Part shown: positions 6,432 through 7,309 of the stretch, piece by piece | How positions within the stretch are numbered: position 1 is the first letter of the stretch | How the letters are laid out: every line of letters starts with the position of its first letter | Origin: Alphaproteobacteria bacterium | GTDB lineage: Bacteria; Pseudomonadota; Alphaproteobacteria; UBA6615 | Assembly (NCBI GenBank): GCA_013003285.1 | Contig: JABDJY010000222.1 | Coordinates: 1-7,309 of the forward strand | Direction: 5' to 3' | DNA: 7,309 bases | Program-made: the position numbers and the translations under genes | Notes under the pieces: model-generated | The model's database searches: none | Told to the model about the DNA's origin: nothing | What the model saw: the letters and a program-made list of their open reading frames with translations, nothing else

Positions 6432-7135
6432 GCGGGCTGGTGTCCACTGCGACCGTCATCCAGGCCGGCATAGAATTCGAGAAGAGCGAGGTCTTCCATG
6501 TCGTCGAGATCGACCGAACGGTGCCGTGGCATCTCGTAAGCCCGCAAACTCTTCACATAGAACGTTTTTTCTTCCAGGAAGCTGCCAACGTGCAAGGCGT
6601 AGGTGCTGCCGTTGTCGACCCGCAACTGCGGCATTTCTTCCTCGCGCTTTGCCACCAGGTCCGGCCACATGGCGCCAGCGGTGCCATCGGCATCGACCTT
6701 CAGGGCCTGATGCGCGGGGTGCGAGTATTTCGTGACGGCGAGAGCCCCGCCGGACGGCTCGCGTTCGGCAAGATCGACGACCGACACGATGTCGGCGGCG
6801 GTGCGCAGCGGCGCGGTCGCCATCAACAGGACCATGAGATCGTAGTCGCGGCTCATCGCCGTTTCCGCGTCCAGCACCGCGGTGCAAACCTCGACCAGGC
6901 GGGCCGCGTCCTTGTCGAGCTCCACGTCTCGGGTATGGACCTCGGCGCCGTTGGCGCGCGCTGTTGCCATGATCTCCGGATCCGAGGTCGAGACAACGAT
7001 GCGCGAAAACAACTCACTGTCCTGTGCCGCGGCGATTGTGTGAACGAACATCGGCGCGCCGTTGAAAAGACGGATATTCTTTTCCGGCAGCCGGCGCGAG
7101 CGGCGTTTCACAGGAATGATGGCAATGCGTTGCAT
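6428..7135 (-). CDS. CMP-nonulosonate synthetase (acylneuraminate cytidylyltransferase family, PseF-like)
   Basis: A 235-residue cytidylyltransferase, normal length for NeuA/PseF. It should join CMP from CTP to a nonulosonic acid and release pyrophosphate. Landmarks are the nucleotide loop IIPVKRRSRRLPEKNI (6-21), IVVSTSDPEI (46-55), LMATAPLRTAADI (104-116), SGGALAVTKYSHPAHQALK (128-146), DNGSTYA (174-180) and the metal-binding VDLDDMEDL (208-216). The ATAP block and the Y-x-H-P...ALK block resemble PseF more than NeuA, whose equivalent block is QPTSP. The nucleotide loop is odd: the usual A-R-G-G-S-K-R is here V-K-R-R-S-R-R. The ATG at 7135 is 5 bases after the stop of the synthase-like gene, with no clear ribosome binding site. 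It is the only CMP-sugar synthetase in the window, so it may serve one or both synthases. Confidence 0.9.
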   Translation of the reverse strand: MQRIAIIPVKRRSRRLPEKNIRLFNGAPMFVHTIAAAQDSELFSRIVVSTSDPEIMATARANGAEVHTRDVELDKDAARLVEVCTAVLDAETAMSRDYDLMVLLMATAPLRTAADIVSVVDLAEREPSGGALAVTKYSHPAHQALKVDADGTAGAMWPDLVAKREEEMPQLRVDNGSTYALHVGSFLEEKTFYVKSLRAYEMPRHRSVDLDDMEDLALLEFYAGLDDGRSGHQPA

Positions 7136-7140
7136 CGTGT

Positions 7141-7309
7141 TCAGTCGAAGGCGAAATCGCCAAGCTCCAACACCGCGCCTTTGGCAATCGCCCGCGTCGT
7201 CTTGCGGTCGCAGAGTTGTTCGTCAAACAGGTCGGGCCCGATACCAAATCCCGGTCGGCGGAATTCGACATCGTCCAGGGTGACGGGCTGGCCCGCAGCA
7301 ATGTCATGT
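7141..7309 (-). CDS. Nonulosonic acid synthase (NeuB family), C-terminal SAF domain only (partial)
   Basis: The frame enters from the right edge and gives 55 codons before a TGA at 7143-7141. The fragment reads DIAAGQPVTLDDVEFRRPG (2-20), then GFGIGP, and ends with TTRAIAKGAVLELGDFAFD. This is the SAF or antifreeze-like domain that closes NeuB, LegI and PseI proteins; the RRPGFGIGP block corresponds to RIRPGLGLAP in the complete pseI product of this window. The catalytic barrel lies outside, so the specificity (neuraminate, legionaminate or other) cannot be told. SAF domains also occur in a few other enzymes, but the adjacent CMP-synthetase, 5 bases downstream, favours a nonulosonate synthase. 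It would be the second such synthase in the operon. Confidence 0.82.
   Translation of the reverse strand, partial: HDIAAGQPVTLDDVEFRRPGFGIGPDLFDEQLCDRKTTRAIAKGAVLELGDFAFD

Noticed and set aside
7014..7307. Minus-strand frame of 97 codons starting with an ATG at the right edge
   Set aside because: The neighbouring frame encodes a clear SAF domain ending at 7141 followed by the CMP-synthetase; this frame overlaps both and makes no recognisable protein.

Overview
The window is a single run of genes on the minus strand (transcribed right to left). It is the distal part of an operon for a pseudaminic-acid-type nonulosonic acid, a nine-carbon sialic-acid-like sugar used to decorate flagellin, capsule or LPS. 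Hand counts of single 60-base lines give 62-78% G+C in the sugar genes sampled and 45-55% in the leftmost two genes. This base composition and the enzyme set would fit an alphaproteobacterium, for example of the Rhodospirillales type, but no marker gene fixes the taxonomy.

Layout in transcription order. (1) 7309-7141: last 55 codons of a sialic-acid-synthase-like (NeuB family) protein, showing only its SAF domain. (2) 7135-6428: PseF-like CMP-sugar synthetase. (3) 6431-5448: Gfo/Idh/MocA oxidoreductase. (4) 5439-4138: class III PLP aminotransferase of the glutamate-1-semialdehyde aminomutase fold. (5) about 4098-2623: one polypeptide joining a PseG UDP-sugar hydrolase to a PseH-like GNAT acetyltransferase. 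(6) 2626-1577: PseI pseudaminic acid synthase. (7) a 181-base gap holding a doubtful 62-codon ORF. (8) 1395-808: stand-alone GNAT acetyltransferase. (9) 811 to the left edge: first 270 codons of an ABC exporter membrane domain, cut off by the window.

The genes are tightly coupled. Four junctions are 4-base overlaps if the doubtful ORF is left out (GTGA, TTGA and ATGA types count here, the last at 811/808), and others are 3-40 bases apart. The PseH-like domain N-acetylates the 4-amino group of the UDP-amino sugar, PseG releases the sugar from UDP, PseI condenses it with phosphoenolpyruvate, and the CMP-synthetase activates the product. PseB (dehydratase) and PseC (aminotransferase) are not in the window and may lie beyond the right edge. 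The oxidoreductase, the aminotransferase and the second synthase exceed the minimal pathway and hint at a second or modified nonulosonate. The exporter may flip or export the finished glycan.

The most unusual sequence structure is a perfect 26-base palindrome (3735-3760) inside the PseG coding region. No mobile element, RNA gene, CRISPR array or clear terminator was seen.
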